From contig JAIPGO010000001.1 in NCBI GenBank assembly GCA_021736135.1, forward strand, positions 1 to 64,000: 64,000 nucleotides of DNA. The letters are read 5' to 3'. The stretch is from Candidatus Cloacimonadota bacterium (GTDB lineage: Bacteria; Cloacimonadota; Cloacimonadia; Cloacimonadales; TCS61). How positions within the stretch are numbered: position 1 is the first letter of the stretch; each line of letters starts with the position of its first letter. Below are positions 39,140 to 49,388 of this stretch, piece after piece. Both the position numbers and the translations under genes were made by a program. The notes beneath the pieces were generated by a model that made no database searches, was not told the origin of the DNA, and worked only from the letters and a program-made list of their open reading frames with translations.

Positions 39140-40016
39140 GCAGAATCAGGCTTATATTTATGCTCTGCTGGCAGTTTTCTTCTGGAGCACGGTCGCATCT
39201 GCTTTTAAGATAGCCCTTCGCTATAATTCACCTTTACCTTTGCTATGCGGTGCCAGTTTTTTCTCATTGTGCAGTCTGCTGGCGGTTGCTGCCTGGCAGG
39301 GGAAATTAAAATTATTCCGTAATTTCAGTATAAAACAGCTAAGCCTGCCAATTGCTTTGGGAGTGATCAATCCCTTTTTCTATTATCTGATCCTGTTTCG
39401 GGCTTATGAGCTTCTACCCGCCCAGATAGCTCAGCCTTTGAATTTCACCTGGTCGATAATGATGGTTCTGCTCTCCATAGTCATTCAAAAGCAGAAGGTT
39501 CGATATTATGATATTCTGGCAGTAATATTATGCTATAGCGGAGTGCTTGTAATTTCCAGCGGTGGTGGTAAACTGGGGGAGATAAATTCCCTTGGTGTCG
39601 TGCTGGCTTTAGGGACATCGATTCTTTGGGCATTTTACTGGATATATAACGTGGAAAGTAAAATTGATCCGCTGGTAAAGCTAATCACCGGTTTTGCTAC
39701 CGGAACTTTGCTTATCCTGATATGCTGTCTTGTAACTGGCAGTATTCCTTCTCTGAGCTGGCAAAGTATAACAAGTATGTTCTATATTGGGCTTTTTGAA
39801 ATGGGGTTGACATTTGTTTTCTGGCTTAAAGCACTTGAACTGACAGAAAGGACGGTCAAAATTTCCAATCTCATTTTTTTATCGCCCTTTGCCTCATTTA
39901 TCTTTATCAGGATTTCACTTGGTGAACATATCGCAGTTACTTCCGTCGCCGGATTAGCGCTGGTAGTAACTGGTATTATATTTCAGCACAGCAGGGCACG
40001 CAAGGAAAAACGTTAG
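39132..40016 (+). CDS. EamA/DMT-family transporter
   Basis: About 10 hydrophobic segments; TTG start overlapping the sir2 stop by 8 nt. Confidence 0.85.
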   Translation: MTKQNQAYIYALLAVFFWSTVASAFKIALRYNSPLPLLCGASFFSLCSLLAVAAWQGKLKLFRNFSIKQLSLPIALGVINPFFYYLILFRAYELLPAQIAQPLNFTWSIMMVLLSIVIQKQKVRYYDILAVILCYSGVLVISSGGGKLGEINSLGVVLALGTSILWAFYWIYNVESKIDPLVKLITGFATGTLLILICCLVTGSIPSLSWQSITSMFYIGLFEMGLTFVFWLKALELTERTVKISNLIFLSPFASFIFIRISLGEHIAVTSVAGLALVVTGIIFQHSRARKEKR

Positions 40017-40024
40017 CAACGAGT

Positions 40025-40321
40025 TTAATCGTCCTCCTCGTCATCATAGTCATCGTCAAAATCATCATCATCATCATCATAGTCGTCTTCGTCATCGAGC
40101 ATCCAGTCGGGGCAAAAGAGAGCATTCTCTTTCTTATCCCAGCCATCCACATTTTCCAGACCAAAACGGTCGAGCATATCTTCTTCCCAGACGGAATAAC
40201 GTACCTCATCATCCAAAATATCATAAACGAGAACCGGAGAAGTGTATTTTCTAAGTGAATACGGATTCCCAATCAGCTCAAAGAATTCTTTAATTCTCTT
40301 CCTGTCCCTTTCTGCTTTCAT
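40025..40321 (-). CDS. Hypothetical protein with Asp/Glu-rich tail
   Basis: Ends ...DWMLDDEDDYDDDDDDFDDDYDDEEDD; encoded partly by an (atc)n tract. Confidence 0.65.
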   Translation of the reverse strand: MKAERDRKRIKEFFELIGNPYSLRKYTSPVLVYDILDDEVRYSVWEEDMLDRFGLENVDGWDKKENALFCPDWMLDDEDDYDDDDDDFDDDYDDEEDD

Positions 40322-40406
40322 TAATTCAATCTCCCTGCTTTTTTTTTATATTTGACCTAAAACAACATTCCAGCATACACGTCCTCAAAAAAGACAGGGC
40401 GTATAA

Positions 40407-41897
40407 ATGTCAAATAAAATGAGAAAGTTAATATTTATCCTGCTGTTCTGGCAGGTGGCAATTCTCCTGGAGGGATTCGTACCGGAGAGGCGCGATTTTG
40501 CTTCTGAATATCAATATTGTATGTTTCGCAGCTGGTCAGCACTTGAGAAGTCAGAAAAGGAATTACCCGCCCGTATAACATATGAGCAGATTGAGCGAAT
40601 GGTACAATTTACCGCAGGTGAAACACAGGTTGTATATATCTGGGAAAACTGGAAAATCTACCGGCAATTAGAAAATCTGCCGGATATGCTGCCCTTTTCC
40701 GGTTATCAGAAGGAACTCACTATTGCCGGGGAACTGCTTTACCGGTTAAATTGCCGCCACACAATTTTTGCGGAACACTATCTGAAAAAAATGCCCATAA
40801 CTCTGCAATATGAAAACCTGACAGGAGACAATGCCCTGAATAGTCTCAGGGCTCATTACCCCAATCAGCGGCTGCCGCTTTTGAATATTCACCCGGTTAT
40901 TGATAAAGACCGGCTGGTGCAACTGAAACTCGTTCTGGATAATGATGATGAAATTTCTCTGACCTTTAGCGAAAGTGAAGACCTTGCTCAGGATGTTCTG
41001 GGTCTTAAGAAATTCGAATGGGAATTTCCTGAACCAAAACTTCCCGATGATTTCCTGATTACTGAAAAAGTCATTACTAAAACCGGAGAACCGGTACTGG
41101 ATATTCCAGAACTGGAAGAAATGATCCAGGAAAATCCCTATAAAGAATATATTCAGTCCCCTGCTGATAGCCTGCTTACTTCTTATGAAAATAAACTCAT
41201 CCGCTGGATCGAAATGCACCAGAATACAATGTGGGGCAGCGAAATGATTAATAATAAGGTTAGCGATATCAGTTCCTTTCTGCAAACGGAATTTCCCTAT
41301 CATTCACTTCTGATCAGAGGCGATGTTTATAACCTGACCCATGTCCCCTTTGGCGGTAACCTGTCGGCAGACCTGTATCTGAAAGCTAAGGAAAATGGGG
41401 GCTGGAGCATTACTGCCTGTGATGATATTGTAATTGACCGGAAACAGGTAACTGTGGACGGGTTTGAAAAATTTGATCTTTCGGCACTGACTGATTATGA
41501 GGCGGAAAGCATCTGTCAGTATCTCCCGCAACTGCTTATCTCTCACCGTGTTATTGGTAGCCGGCTGCAGGGCTTTATTCTGCAGCCTGATATGATTGAA
41601 ACTACTCTGGTATTCAGCGGCAGTCAGAGACGTATCTATAATATACGCTCCTATCATGACCTGCTTTTGCTGCTGGGAAATTTCTGGAAGGACAGGATCA
41701 TCTATTACACGGTGAACGATTTTAAAGTTATTGATGGCTATATTGAATTCCGGGGCTATCTCTCCGCTGAAGACCCGAAAAATGGTTTTTATGATCTGGC
41801 GGAAATTCGCTACCGGCTGGATGAAGACTATATGATGGTGCTGGCGATGATGGTGATATATCCTGAACAGCAACAGGTGGAGATGAAGGGAAGATAA
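40407..41897 (+). CDS. Hypothetical protein, probably exported
   Basis: Long ORF with N-terminal hydrophobic segment, abutting tatD. Confidence 0.65.
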   Translation: MSNKMRKLIFILLFWQVAILLEGFVPERRDFASEYQYCMFRSWSALEKSEKELPARITYEQIERMVQFTAGETQVVYIWENWKIYRQLENLPDMLPFSGYQKELTIAGELLYRLNCRHTIFAEHYLKKMPITLQYENLTGDNALNSLRAHYPNQRLPLLNIHPVIDKDRLVQLKLVLDNDDEISLTFSESEDLAQDVLGLKKFEWEFPEPKLPDDFLITEKVITKTGEPVLDIPELEEMIQENPYKEYIQSPADSLLTSYENKLIRWIEMHQNTMWGSEMINNKVSDISSFLQTEFPYHSLLIRGDVYNLTHVPFGGNLSADLYLKAKENGGWSITACDDIVIDRKQVTVDGFEKFDLSALTDYEAESICQYLPQLLISHRVIGSRLQGFILQPDMIETTLVFSGSQRRIYNIRSYHDLLLLLGNFWKDRIIYYTVNDFKVIDGYIEFRGYLSAEDPKNGFYDLAEIRYRLDEDYMMVLAMMVIYPEQQQVEMKGR

Positions 41898-42650
41898 ATG
41901 AAGATTTTTGAAACCCATGCCCATCTTGATCACCCTCAGTTTGCCTCTGATCGCGATGCCGTGATCAAAAGCTGCTCTCAGCAGGGCATCGATTTCATTA
42001 TTAATATCGGCTGCGATAAACAAACAACTTTGGATTCCATCGCCCTGGCAGAAAAATATGAATTCGTTTATGCTTCTGCCGGTTACCATCCCCATGATGC
42101 CAAAGAGTTTGATCTCGATTTCCTGAAAAAACAGGCTGCTCATCCTAAGATTATTGCTATCGGAGAAATCGGGCTTGATTATTACCGTTACCTTTCTCCA
42201 AAAGCAATTCAGCAGGATGTCTTCCGTAAACAATTGCAACTGGCGGTGGAACTTAAAAAACCGGTTGTAGTTCATAATCGTGAGGCGAATGAGGACTGCC
42301 TGCAGATACTTCGGGAATTTAAACCCGAAAAGGTTGTTTATCACTGCTTTTCCGGCGATGTATTCTATGCCAGGGAAGTATTGATGGAAGGCTGGTTCAT
42401 TTCCTTTACAGGCAATATTACCTATAAAAACAGTAACTTAGCGGAAGTAATTAGAATTATACCCTTTGACAGATATTTTGTCGAAACCGACTGCCCTTAC
42501 CTGGCTCCGCATCCGCTCCGAGGTAAACGCAATGATCCCCGCAACCTCCGGTATATCATCGAAAAAATTGCCGAGATTAAAGGCATTTCTCCCAAACTTG
42601 CAGCAGAACAAAGCTATAGGAATGCTCTGAAATTCTTTCTCAATAAATAA
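41898..42650 (+). CDS. tatD: TatD family hydrolase
   Basis: ETHAHLDHPQF, AIGEIGLDYYR, VVHNREANED, VYHCFSG, FVETDCPYLAPHPLRGKRNDP. Confidence 0.95.
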   Translation: MKIFETHAHLDHPQFASDRDAVIKSCSQQGIDFIINIGCDKQTTLDSIALAEKYEFVYASAGYHPHDAKEFDLDFLKKQAAHPKIIAIGEIGLDYYRYLSPKAIQQDVFRKQLQLAVELKKPVVVHNREANEDCLQILREFKPEKVVYHCFSGDVFYAREVLMEGWFISFTGNITYKNSNLAEVIRIIPFDRYFVETDCPYLAPHPLRGKRNDPRNLRYIIEKIAEIKGISPKLAAEQSYRNALKFFLNK

Positions 42651-43149
42651 TCTCTCTCTTTCTTTTTACATCCTGTCAACCTCAAGGCATTTAAATCACG
42701 ATTTTCAGTGTGAATAGTGAATGGGTTAAACCCATTTTGTGCAGTACCTTACAAGTAATATTCTGTCACTTTTTGGCAGAATATTTTATTCACTCTTTCA
42801 AACTCATTTCAAAGCTTTGCCTGGAATGTGTCTTTTTGTCAACTCTGCTGACTTTTGCAAAGAGTAGTCCCGATGTATCGGGACGGCTGTTTGTGAAATC
42901 CTGCTGCATAATATGGGTAAACCGTGGATTATGTGGGTGTTATCAATGGACAATTGAAATTAGGGGATTTATGAGGTTTATAGGTGAATATTGATTATAT
43001 CCCAGCACTTAGTACAAAAAGCATTTCAAGGATTTGTAATATTTAATTTGACAGCGAATAGTTAAAATTTATTTTTCTGTTTGAACAAAATGGTGTTGAT
43101 AATTGTAAGAAGAGCATCTTGTGTAAGAGCAGATTTATGGAGGTGAAGC

Positions 43150-46100
43150 ATGAATAATCAGATATTTTTTATACTTTTTATTCTTTCTTCAGTACTGTTG
43201 ATGGGTGAATGGATAACAGTTGATCAGGAATACGATAATGAAATGATCAGCTATACACAAACCCGGCTGTCCGAGATAGAGCTGGAATATCAAATTGACG
43301 GTTTTAATGTGGATAATATCCGGTATGAAGGTATTGAATATACACGGATCAGTCTTCCGGAAGCAAGTGATCTTTGTTTGCCTGGAAAGCCGGAGCTGCC
43401 GGTTTTTACTACTATAATAGCCATACCATTTCAAGGAGAAGCAAAACTGGAAATAGTATCCTTCCGGAGTTATTTCATATATGATATACTTGTTTATCCT
43501 CAGGAAGAAATAGAGCAGGATAGTGAAAACGGAGACAGGTTCACTATAGATATAGAATATTACAGGTCAGGAGGAGTGTTTCCGGAAGAGTTGGTTATGG
43601 CGGGAGAACCGGCAGTGATGCGGGATATGCGGGTATTGTCCTTGACTTTTTGTCCTTTCCGGTATAATGCTCAGGAAAGAAGCCTGGAAGTGATCACGGA
43701 GATCAGCGTGAAAATTGTTGCGGAAGGTAACGGGGGGATAAACTGCAAGACGCGTAAGGGGGCAGTTTCGAGAAGTTTTGAGCCGCTTTATCAGGCGACA
43801 GTATTGAATTACGAGACCGTCAGAAGCAGGGATGATTACCAGGTGCCGGCACTGCTTTTTATCGTGCCTGATGATGGTGACATAATGGATTTACTGCATT
43901 ATCTAACGGACTGGAAACAGCAGAAGGGATTTGAGGTTAGGGTAGCATCTACAGCAGCAACAGGCGAGACCGTCAGCGAGATAAAAGACTATATCCAGGA
44001 TGCTTATGATAACTGGGATAATCCCCCTGAACATGTTTGCCTGGTGGGAGATGCAGCAGGTGATTATATTATTCCAACCTGGTTTAATAATGGCAGTTTT
44101 GGAGAGGGAGATCAACCTTATGGTTTATTGGAAGGAGATGATTTTCTTTTAGACGTCAATCTGGGAAGGTTATCGTTTAACAATTTATCAACGTTAGCAG
44201 TGTTGATTACCAAAATAATAAATTATGAAAAAGCTCCCTATACAGAAAATCCGCAATGGATGCAGAAAGCCCTGTTAATTGGAGATCCGCATCATTCCGG
44301 TTACTCAACGATTTCTACGATGCTGGGTATCAAGGAAATGATGCTCACTTACCCTGATAACTGGTATGGAGATGATAATTTTTATGAAGTTTATAGTTCA
44401 CCTTTTCCGAGTCAGATGAATTCTGCCATAAATGCGGGTGTATTGTATATGTTTTACCGTGGATATTTGGGAACCAGTGGGTGGTCGACAACTAATATTT
44501 CCAATTTAAACAATGGCTGGATGCTGCCCTTTGCATCCATAATTACCTGCAGCACAGGAAATTATGCCAATGGTGACGGTATAAGCGAAGTGTTTACCCG
44601 GCTGGGTACTGTTACCACACCTAAAGGAGCAATCGGAATGATAGGAGAAGCCACATCAGGAAATCATACCTGTTTTAATAATGCGATTACGCTAGGCATC
44701 GCCTCTGGTATTTTTCAACATGGAATATATTCGATGGGGGGGGCGCTAACTATGGGTAAATATTATATGTGGAGCTTGTATCCGCAAAATCCTGGTGCAT
44801 ATATCAACGCATATTCTCATTATAATAACCTGATGGGGGATCCGTCTCTGGAATTATGGACAGGGATACCGCAGGAGTTGAATGTGATATGTGACGACCA
44901 GATCATGACTGGCGAAAACTGGTTTCAGGTAACTGTGCTGGATTCTCTGAATATAAATGCAGAAAATGCCTGGGTAACATTGAGTGCTTCTTCGCCGGAG
45001 GAATTTGCAGTTACCGGATTTACAAATGAATATGGACAGCTATTGCTGCCGGTAGCAGATCTTCCGGAAGGGTATTATCTGCTGACCGTGAGCAGGCATA
45101 ATCATATACCTTCCGTGGATTCCATAGCTGTTATTCAGGCAGCTCAATACGTGGATATTGAGGAAATTGAATATCTGGAAATCATCGGTAATGGTGATGG
45201 CATACTTAATCCGGGAGAAACAGTTGAATTGGCTGTAATCCTGGGAAATTACGGAACATCACCGGTCAATGGCGTTACTGCGGCTTTAGGTTGTAATAAT
45301 AATCTGATCACCATAATAACTGATGGGGCTGCTTATGGTGATATTATAGCCGGAGGCACTTCAGCGCCTGCTGATAATTTCCGGATTGCTATTAATCCTG
45401 CTGCCCTGGATGGCCTGGAACCGGTATTTGAATTTACGATTAACGATGATAATACTCATGAATGGACAACCTGGCACACAGGAATGATCAGTGGCGCAAA
45501 TCTCTGGATAAGTGATTATACCATAGGCGGGAACGGAATTCTGGAACCTGGTGATGCTGATGATATATACTTCACGCTGACGAATAACGGAGCAATGGCA
45601 GTTGAAGATGTGGAAGGTATTTTGAGTTGCCAGACTGCCGGGATAACGCTCATTGACGGGCAGGGATATTTCGGAGATATATTACCGGGTGAGACCGGTC
45701 AAAATGAAGAAAACCGCTTTACTGTCTGTGTCAGTGACGTTGTTATCCCCGGAACACAGATAACTTTCAGGATCCATTTAACCAGTCCGACGGGATATGA
45801 TAACATCGTGACCTGCCTGGTTCCGGCAGGATTCGTAAGCCTAACAGATCCTTATGGACCGGATGAACAGGGCTATATGTGCTTTGATGATGGAGATATT
45901 GGTTACGACCAGTGTCCGGAATTTGACTGGATAGAGATCAATCCTGATCTGGGAGGAGAAGGCGAATGTTTGACTGTGACAGCGGGCAGCGGGACAGGAG
46001 CTGTGCAGGTAATAGATTTTCCGGAAGATTTCCATTTCAAATTTTATGGTGATTCTTATGAGCAACTCACGATCTGTACAAATGGCTGGATAGCACCAGG

Positions 46101-47943
46101 CATTCACGAGGCAGCATCTTTTATGAACTGGTTCATTCCAAGTCCGCAGGGACCGAGTCCCATAATCGCGGTATTCTGGGACGATCTGAAAACAAATATA
46201 AGCAGCGCCGAGGTGTGTTATTATTATGATGGACTGGGAAATTATCTAGTTGTGGAATGGTCGCAGGTGAAAAATGGCGATACGGATGCCGACGAAACTT
46301 TTGAAGTGATTCTATATGATAGTTATTACTTTCCGACAATAACAGAGGATTCAGAGATCAAGATGCAATATCTGGAGGTTACTAACAATAATGCCGGAAC
46401 TTATCCAACCAATCATGGGCAATACTGTACTATTGGACTGGAAAATGAAGATTCGAGTATTGGGCTGCAATATACTTTTAACAATACTTATGCCACAGCG
46501 AACAAAGTTCTGGAAGATGAAACGGCATTATTATTCACATCTTCATATCTTAGCGATGAACTGCCTTTTCTGAGTATTGGCGAAGTGCTGATATCTGCCG
46601 GAGATGATGAATTTATTGAGGCTGGCGAGAATGTTTCGCTGCTTTTTGAAGTTGTTAACACAGGATATACGGCAGCTAATAATATCAGTATTGTAGTTTC
46701 TGCTAGTGACCTCTATATTGAAATTACAGAGAGCACTTCCAGTATTGATAATATTGCCTTTAATGGGATTGCCACGATCGAAACTCCCCTGGCATTTTCG
46801 GTTGTGGAATACGTTCCCGACTATCATTATTTTGAAATTGTGGTAAATATGGAAAGTGATGAATTTACCTGGGAAAGAGTCATCGGTTTCACGGCATATC
46901 AGCCTAATACCTTTAGTGTAGATCAGGACTCCATCTATATTGAGATGAATATTAACTGCCTCGATCGCCTGGATTTCGAACTGACCAATATCGGGAATCT
47001 ACCGGTGGAATTTTATGTGAGAACTGATGAGATCAGCACTCCGCAAAGAAATATCGGTGATTCGAATGTAACCTGTGATACAGATGAGTTTACACCCGGT
47101 GAAACCAGGGATTGGATTTTTTACGTTTATAATGAAACTGATGATTCCGAATGGATCAGTAACGTACTACTCACTTTTCCGCATGGAGTTACGGTAAATC
47201 ATGCCAGTAATGGTGTTGGAGGAAGTGGCGGTGACCTGGTCTGGGATGGTACTACTGGTACCGGACAGCTCATCACCTGGAGCGGATTGACACCGAACGG
47301 CTTTGGGGTGCTGCAAAACTGGGAAACTGCTGAAATAACGGTCAATGTCACCTTAAGTACTGAGTTTGCAGGTGATTTCGAAATCAACTGGCTGCTGGTG
47401 GGTGACGGTTACGGAGCGGGTCCACATGAGATGGCCGGAGAATGTACTTTTCTATTTCCGCTGCGCTGGATCAATCTGGATACTTCTTATGGAATTCTGG
47501 AGCCTGCTGATTGCCGGGCAATCACTGTAACATTTAATACATTTGACCTGGAGGCGGGAATATATCAGGCTCTTATTGAAATAAGCTGCGATCTATGGGA
47601 TAAACGCCGGATACAGGCAGTATTGAATGTAACAGGCAATATTGCTGAAGAAGAAGATATACCGGCACAAACTATGCTGCTGGGAAATTATCCCAATCCC
47701 TTCAATCCCAGCACAGAAATCTGTTTCCAGCTAGCGAAAGCGGAAAGAACGGAACTCAGGATATTTAATCTGAAAGGACAGGCAGTACGCAATTACCCGA
47801 CTCAAATACTGGAAACAGGCAAACACAGTATCACTTGGGATGGAGCTGACGAAATGGGGCGAAGCAGCGGCAGCGGCATATATCTTTATCAGCTGAAAAC
47901 CGGAGAAGTTGTGCTTACAGGTAAGATGCTGCTGATTAAATAA
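43150..47943 (+). CDS. Gingipain-like (peptidase family C25) secreted protein with T9SS-type C-terminal domain
   Basis: Signal peptide; CLVGDAAGDYIIPTWF, SIITCSTGNYANGDGISEVF; C-terminus NYPNPFNPSTEICFQ...SGSGIYLYQLKTGE. Confidence 0.88.
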   Translation: MNNQIFFILFILSSVLLMGEWITVDQEYDNEMISYTQTRLSEIELEYQIDGFNVDNIRYEGIEYTRISLPEASDLCLPGKPELPVFTTIIAIPFQGEAKLEIVSFRSYFIYDILVYPQEEIEQDSENGDRFTIDIEYYRSGGVFPEELVMAGEPAVMRDMRVLSLTFCPFRYNAQERSLEVITEISVKIVAEGNGGINCKTRKGAVSRSFEPLYQATVLNYETVRSRDDYQVPALLFIVPDDGDIMDLLHYLTDWKQQKGFEVRVASTAATGETVSEIKDYIQDAYDNWDNPPEHVCLVGDAAGDYIIPTWFNNGSFGEGDQPYGLLEGDDFLLDVNLGRLSFNNLSTLAVLITKIINYEKAPYTENPQWMQKALLIGDPHHSGYSTISTMLGIKEMMLTYPDNWYGDDNFYEVYSSPFPSQMNSAINAGVLYMFYRGYLGTSGWSTTNISNLNNGWMLPFASIITCSTGNYANGDGISEVFTRLGTVTTPKGAIGMIGEATSGNHTCFNNAITLGIASGIFQHGIYSMGGALTMGKYYMWSLYPQNPGAYINAYSHYNNLMGDPSLELWTGIPQELNVICDDQIMTGENWFQVTVLDSLNINAENAWVTLSASSPEEFAVTGFTNEYGQLLLPVADLPEGYYLLTVSRHNHIPSVDSIAVIQAAQYVDIEEIEYLEIIGNGDGILNPGETVELAVILGNYGTSPVNGVTAALGCNNNLITIITDGAAYGDIIAGGTSAPADNFRIAINPAALDGLEPVFEFTINDDNTHEWTTWHTGMISGANLWISDYTIGGNGILEPGDADDIYFTLTNNGAMAVEDVEGILSCQTAGITLIDGQGYFGDILPGETGQNEENRFTVCVSDVVIPGTQITFRIHLTSPTGYDNIVTCLVPAGFVSLTDPYGPDEQGYMCFDDGDIGYDQCPEFDWIEINPDLGGEGECLTVTAGSGTGAVQVIDFPEDFHFKFYGDSYEQLTICTNGWIAPGIHEAASFMNWFIPSPQGPSPIIAVFWDDLKTNISSAEVCYYYDGLGNYLVVEWSQVKNGDTDADETFEVILYDSYYFPTITEDSEIKMQYLEVTNNNAGTYPTNHGQYCTIGLENEDSSIGLQYTFNNTYATANKVLEDETALLFTSSYLSDELPFLSIGEVLISAGDDEFIEAGENVSLLFEVVNTGYTAANNISIVVSASDLYIEITESTSSIDNIAFNGIATIETPLAFSVVEYVPDYHYFEIVVNMESDEFTWERVIGFTAYQPNTFSVDQDSIYIEMNINCLDRLDFELTNIGNLPVEFYVRTDEISTPQRNIGDSNVTCDTDEFTPGETRDWIFYVYNETDDSEWISNVLLTFPHGVTVNHASNGVGGSGGDLVWDGTTGTGQLITWSGLTPNGFGVLQNWETAEITVNVTLSTEFAGDFEINWLLVGDGYGAGPHEMAGECTFLFPLRWINLDTSYGILEPADCRAITVTFNTFDLEAGIYQALIEISCDLWDKRRIQAVLNVTGNIAEEEDIPAQTMLLGNYPNPFNPSTEICFQLAKAERTELRIFNLKGQAVRNYPTQILETGKHSITWDGADEMGRSSGSGIYLYQLKTGEVVLTGKMLLIK

Positions 47944-47952
47944 CTATAGGTA

Positions 47953-48699
47953 TTATTGCGAGATAACTTCAATCAGGTTTTCGAAACCTGCCTCTCCCTC
48001 CACGGCAATTGTGCGGATCAACCCAATGCCGGGAGTATAGAATTTATGTTCAATAATACTGGGTTCCTGTAAACTCCATTCGTTAGTCTGCAGGCAGTTT
48101 TCGTAGGTTCCCAGGCCAATAGTTTCGGTTTTATTCAGACTCAAGATCTGAGCTGCGTCTTCAGCTTCATTTTCATAATATTCCTGCCGGTACCAGATGC
48201 CGGCATAAGGCTCCGCGAGCATAATAAGGCCAGGCAAGGCACCATCCACGCCTGCTTCCCAGGAACCTGCCGTGGAAACGACTTCACCATCATCAATTAG
48301 TTCGGAATATTCACCCATATACCAGATATTGCCATTAATTTCCTGGGCATACCAGTCATCGGTATCTTCAATAAGGACTCCGGCTTCATAAGCCTTGTCT
48401 TTCACAACGAGACAAGTTATTCCCAAAATTAATTTGGTCTCGGAGGTAGTGAATGTTTCAACTCTGACCAAAAGCCCGTCTTCATCTTCTCCTTCGTAGA
48501 TCATGGTGGTTCCCGGGACGAGAGGCATAAATTCATTACCCGTATAATCACTGGAAATGAAATCTGCGGGATCAAGTGTAACCTCATAAGGCATATCGCC
48601 TGAATTAGTTGGAGCTCCGCTATTGGAATCCTCAGAGCAGCCGGCAAAACCAACCATTAAAATGATAATGGCGAATGAGAAAAATACTTTTTCCATCAT
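47953..48699 (-). CDS. Putative lipoprotein
   Basis: Lipobox-like IILMVGFAGCSEDSNSG. Confidence 0.75.
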   Translation of the reverse strand: MMEKVFFSFAIIILMVGFAGCSEDSNSGAPTNSGDMPYEVTLDPADFISSDYTGNEFMPLVPGTTMIYEGEDEDGLLVRVETFTTSETKLILGITCLVVKDKAYEAGVLIEDTDDWYAQEINGNIWYMGEYSELIDDGEVVSTAGSWEAGVDGALPGLIMLAEPYAGIWYRQEYYENEAEDAAQILSLNKTETIGLGTYENCLQTNEWSLQEPSIIEHKFYTPGIGLIRTIAVEGEAGFENLIEVISQ

Positions 48700-49388
48700 A
48701 ACTTCCCATAAATTTCAATTATTATCCCTCTTTTTCCCGGATAGGTCAAGTACTTTCTAATTTAGAAACCGGCATACACTAAATATTGAAAAAACGAAAA
48801 ATGAATCTTTGTGGACTTGCGATTACACCAACAGTGCAAGTCTAACTTAACGGGTAAATTATTCATATATAATAATCCCATTTTGTGCAGTAGTATTTGA
48901 TGAAGAGTAGTCCCGATGCATATCGGGATGAGTACAGAAGAGTTAGAGAATTTTTATGAATATTATTTTTATATTTTTGAAAATTATCTAACTCTCTCTG
49001 TGCCAAAATCTTACTGCTATTCGCAAATTTCTACTGCACAATATGGGATAATACATTATTATAGCGGTTTAACTGGTATTCCCCCAGACCTGTATAAACC
49101 GAAACCCAACAAGAAGATTATCAACCGCGGATAACACTGATAGCACGGATAAAGAGATGAGGATTAGAATAATATTATATATAGGGTTTATTACTTCTAT
49201 GTTTTATATTTCTTGTATTGATCCGTGTAATCTGTGCTATCCGCGGTTAGTGAACTTCTGTTGAGTTGTGGATAGTTGCAGACCTCCGCAATGTGCATTA
49301 GTCCACAGCTAATACCCGATAATTGGAGGTCGTTACTTCAGTTAGCCGGCGTTTTCTACAAATTAATATGGTTAACTTACTCCAAAAA

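Noticed and set aside
41304-42344. 346-aa ORF antisense to the 40407 gene and tatD
   Set aside because: Antisense to tatD with conserved motifs; the translation looks like shadow coding.
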